NCBI GenBank assembly: GCA_937982385.1
Contig: CALJMC010000141.1
Coordinates: 1-8,109 of the forward strand
Reading direction: 5' to 3'
Length of the DNA: 8,109 bases
Origin: an uncultured Rickettsiales bacterium
GTDB lineage: Bacteria > Pseudomonadota > Alphaproteobacteria > Rickettsiales > UBA998
In this document: in pieces, positions 6,868-8,109 of the stretch
Layout of the letters: the number at the start of each line of letters is the position of its first letter
Numbering within the stretch: the stretch's first letter is position 1
Position numbers and translations under genes: made by a program
The notes under the pieces: model-generated
Told to the model about the DNA's origin: nothing
Databases searched by the model: none
The model's input: only the letters and a program-made list of their open reading frames with translations

Positions 6868-8070
6868 ATGTCAGCATCAAAGCCGAATCGTCGCGTTGTT
6901 GCGCTCATTGTTGCGGGTGGAGAAGGGGCGCGTTTTGGCGCCGCTGAACCTAAACAATATAGTCTGCTAGCAGGTACATCTGTGCTGCGACGGGCGGTCG
7001 AGGCATTCGCTGTTCATGATAATGTCGATGCTGTGTGGTTGGTGTGCCCAAAAGGCGATAAAACACGCTGTGAAGCGCTGCTAGAAGGATTAGATGTTGC
7101 CGGCTATATAACAGGTGGTGCAACCCGTCAGGCATCTGTCAAGGCAGGGCTGAATGCACTAGCTGCTGGCGAACATGATATAATACTCATTCATGATGCG
7201 GCGCGCCCGATGGTGTCACAAGCGCTTATTTCACGTGTAATATTGCAGGCACTGGATGCGGATATGGTGATGGTTTTGCCTGCCTTAGCAGTAGCTGATA
7301 CACTGAAAGTGACGGCGGGACAATTGGTGTTGGACACAGTCTCACGCGAGCGACTGATAGCGGTACAAACTCCACAGGCCGCGCCATACGGACTATTGAA
7401 TGATGTTCATAACTCAGCGAATGCAGCAGGTGCAACAGATGATGCAATGTTATTTGAAGCCGCAGGGCATGAGGTGATATGGGTGGAAGGTGAGGCGAAA
7501 AATCGTAAACTTACGACACAAGAAGATAAAGCGCTAATGGAGGCGATGATGAGCACGTATGAAACACGGATAGGGTTGGGAACAGATGTACATCAGCTGA
7601 TCGACCATCCTGCAGGCGCAACCATTGACGAACAAATCATCACGCTTGGCGGGTTAAATATTCCGCATAGGCAACGACTCAAAGGGCATTCAGATGCGGA
7701 TGTTGTGCTACATGCTATTGTTGATGCTTTACTCGGCGCGATTGGTGCGGGGGATATTGGTGATCATTTCCCGCCCAGTGAGGTGGCGTGGAAGGGTGTG
7801 GATTCGGCCGTGTTCGTGAAACATGCAACGGAGCTGCTAGCTGAGAAATTAGGTGAAGTTGTCAATTTGGATGTGACGATAGTAAGTGAAGCACCTAAGA
7901 TAGCGCCCTATCGTGATGCGATTAGGCAGAAAATCGCCAATATATTGGGCACTGTACCTACCCGTATCAATGTGAAGGCAACTACGACTGAGGGGCTAGG
8001 GTTTACAGGGCGAGGCGAGGGCATCGCTGCGCAGGCTATTGTGAGCGTAAAACTACCGAGTGAGGAATAA
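6868..8070 (+). CDS. ispDF: Bifunctional IspD/IspF: MEP cytidylyltransferase and MEcPP synthase
   Basis: This fused enzyme catalyses two non-consecutive steps of the MEP isoprenoid pathway: CTP plus MEP to CDP-ME (IspD), and CDP-ME 2-phosphate to the cyclic diphosphate MEcPP (IspF). The 400 residues split near 230. The IspD half has the nucleotide-binding VALIVAGGEGARFG (11-24) with PKQY (28-31), ILIHDAARPMVS (106-117), AVQTPQA (165-171), TDDAMLFE (190-197) and NRKLTTQEDK (212-221). The IspF half has GLGTDVHQL (236-244), with metal ligands Asp240 and His242, LKGHSDADVVLHAIVDALLG (271-290) with ligand His282 and His274, GDIGDHFPP (295-303), and GLGFTGRGEGIAAQA (376-390). The start is ATG 6868. 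A longer reading from TTG 6787 would add a hydrophobic leader atypical of this cytoplasmic enzyme and cross the probable promoter. The Shine-Dalgarno is weak (GGA at 6854). The fusion is standard in many alphaproteobacteria. Confidence 0.97.
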   Translation: MSASKPNRRVVALIVAGGEGARFGAAEPKQYSLLAGTSVLRRAVEAFAVHDNVDAVWLVCPKGDKTRCEALLEGLDVAGYITGGATRQASVKAGLNALAAGEHDIILIHDAARPMVSQALISRVILQALDADMVMVLPALAVADTLKVTAGQLVLDTVSRERLIAVQTPQAAPYGLLNDVHNSANAAGATDDAMLFEAAGHEVIWVEGEAKNRKLTTQEDKALMEAMMSTYETRIGLGTDVHQLIDHPAGATIDEQIITLGGLNIPHRQRLKGHSDADVVLHAIVDALLGAIGAGDIGDHFPPSEVAWKGVDSAVFVKHATELLAEKLGEVVNLDVTIVSEAPKIAPYRDAIRQKIANILGTVPTRINVKATTTEGLGFTGRGEGIAAQAIVSVKLPSEE

Positions 8071-8075
8071 GCATT

Positions 8076-8109
8076 ATGACGACATTAAATAACAAAGCCG
8101 CGCTGAAAA
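8076..8109 (+). CDS. Start of the gene downstream of ispDF (cut by the window edge)
   Basis: Only the first eleven codons are present (MTTLNNKAALK), too few to identify the product. The call rests on a strong ribosome-binding site, GAGGAA (8062-8067), which overlaps the end of ispDF and lies 8 bases before the ATG. The 5-base spacing from the ispDF stop also suggests co-transcription. In other alphaproteobacteria pgpA or cinA often follows ispDF, but nothing here tests that. Confidence 0.6.
   Translation, partial: MTTLNNKAALK

Noticed and set aside
6868..8070. The IspD-IspF fusion as a novelty
   Set aside because: The bifunctional protein is well known in many alphaproteobacteria, with the same IspD-then-IspF order and similar length.

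Overview
The window reads as an ordinary chromosomal segment of an alphaproteobacterium of moderate GC content (mid-40s percent by eye). The evidence is a fused IspD-IspF protein, a dusB(nifR3)-ntrB pair divergent from it, and a glyQ...glyS-ppdK cluster. All are typical alphaproteobacterial arrangements. I cannot name the genus. Apart from the two genes cut by the window edges, every gene looks intact. There are no stretches over 300 bases without a gene, and I saw no RNA genes, mobile elements or CRISPR arrays.

Layout: from about position 6803 down to 1, genes run on the minus strand. Transcription order is dusB (tRNA dihydrouridine synthase), ntrB (nitrogen-type sensor kinase), an 83-base gap, glyQ (glycyl-tRNA synthetase alpha), a small lipoprotein gene, panD (aspartate 1-decarboxylase), glyS (glycyl-tRNA synthetase beta), a 60-base gap and the start of ppdK (pyruvate phosphate dikinase), which runs off the left edge. 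On the plus strand, ispDF (MEP isoprenoid pathway) starts at 6868, divergent from dusB, and a further gene begins at 8076 and runs off the right edge.

How the genes work together: dusB and ntrB overlap by ATGA. glyQ, the lipoprotein gene, panD and glyS form a very tight unit (ATGA overlap, TAATG overlap, TAAATG abutment), so they are probably co-transcribed and translationally coupled. The products belong to unrelated housekeeping jobs: tRNA charging and modification, beta-alanine for coenzyme A, C3 metabolism, isoprenoid precursors and nitrogen signalling.

Two points of context stand out. ntrB has no ntrC behind it. The two subunits of glycyl-tRNA synthetase are separated by a lipoprotein gene and panD. 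The lipoprotein is the only complete gene I could not assign to a function. I found no convincing previously undescribed system.
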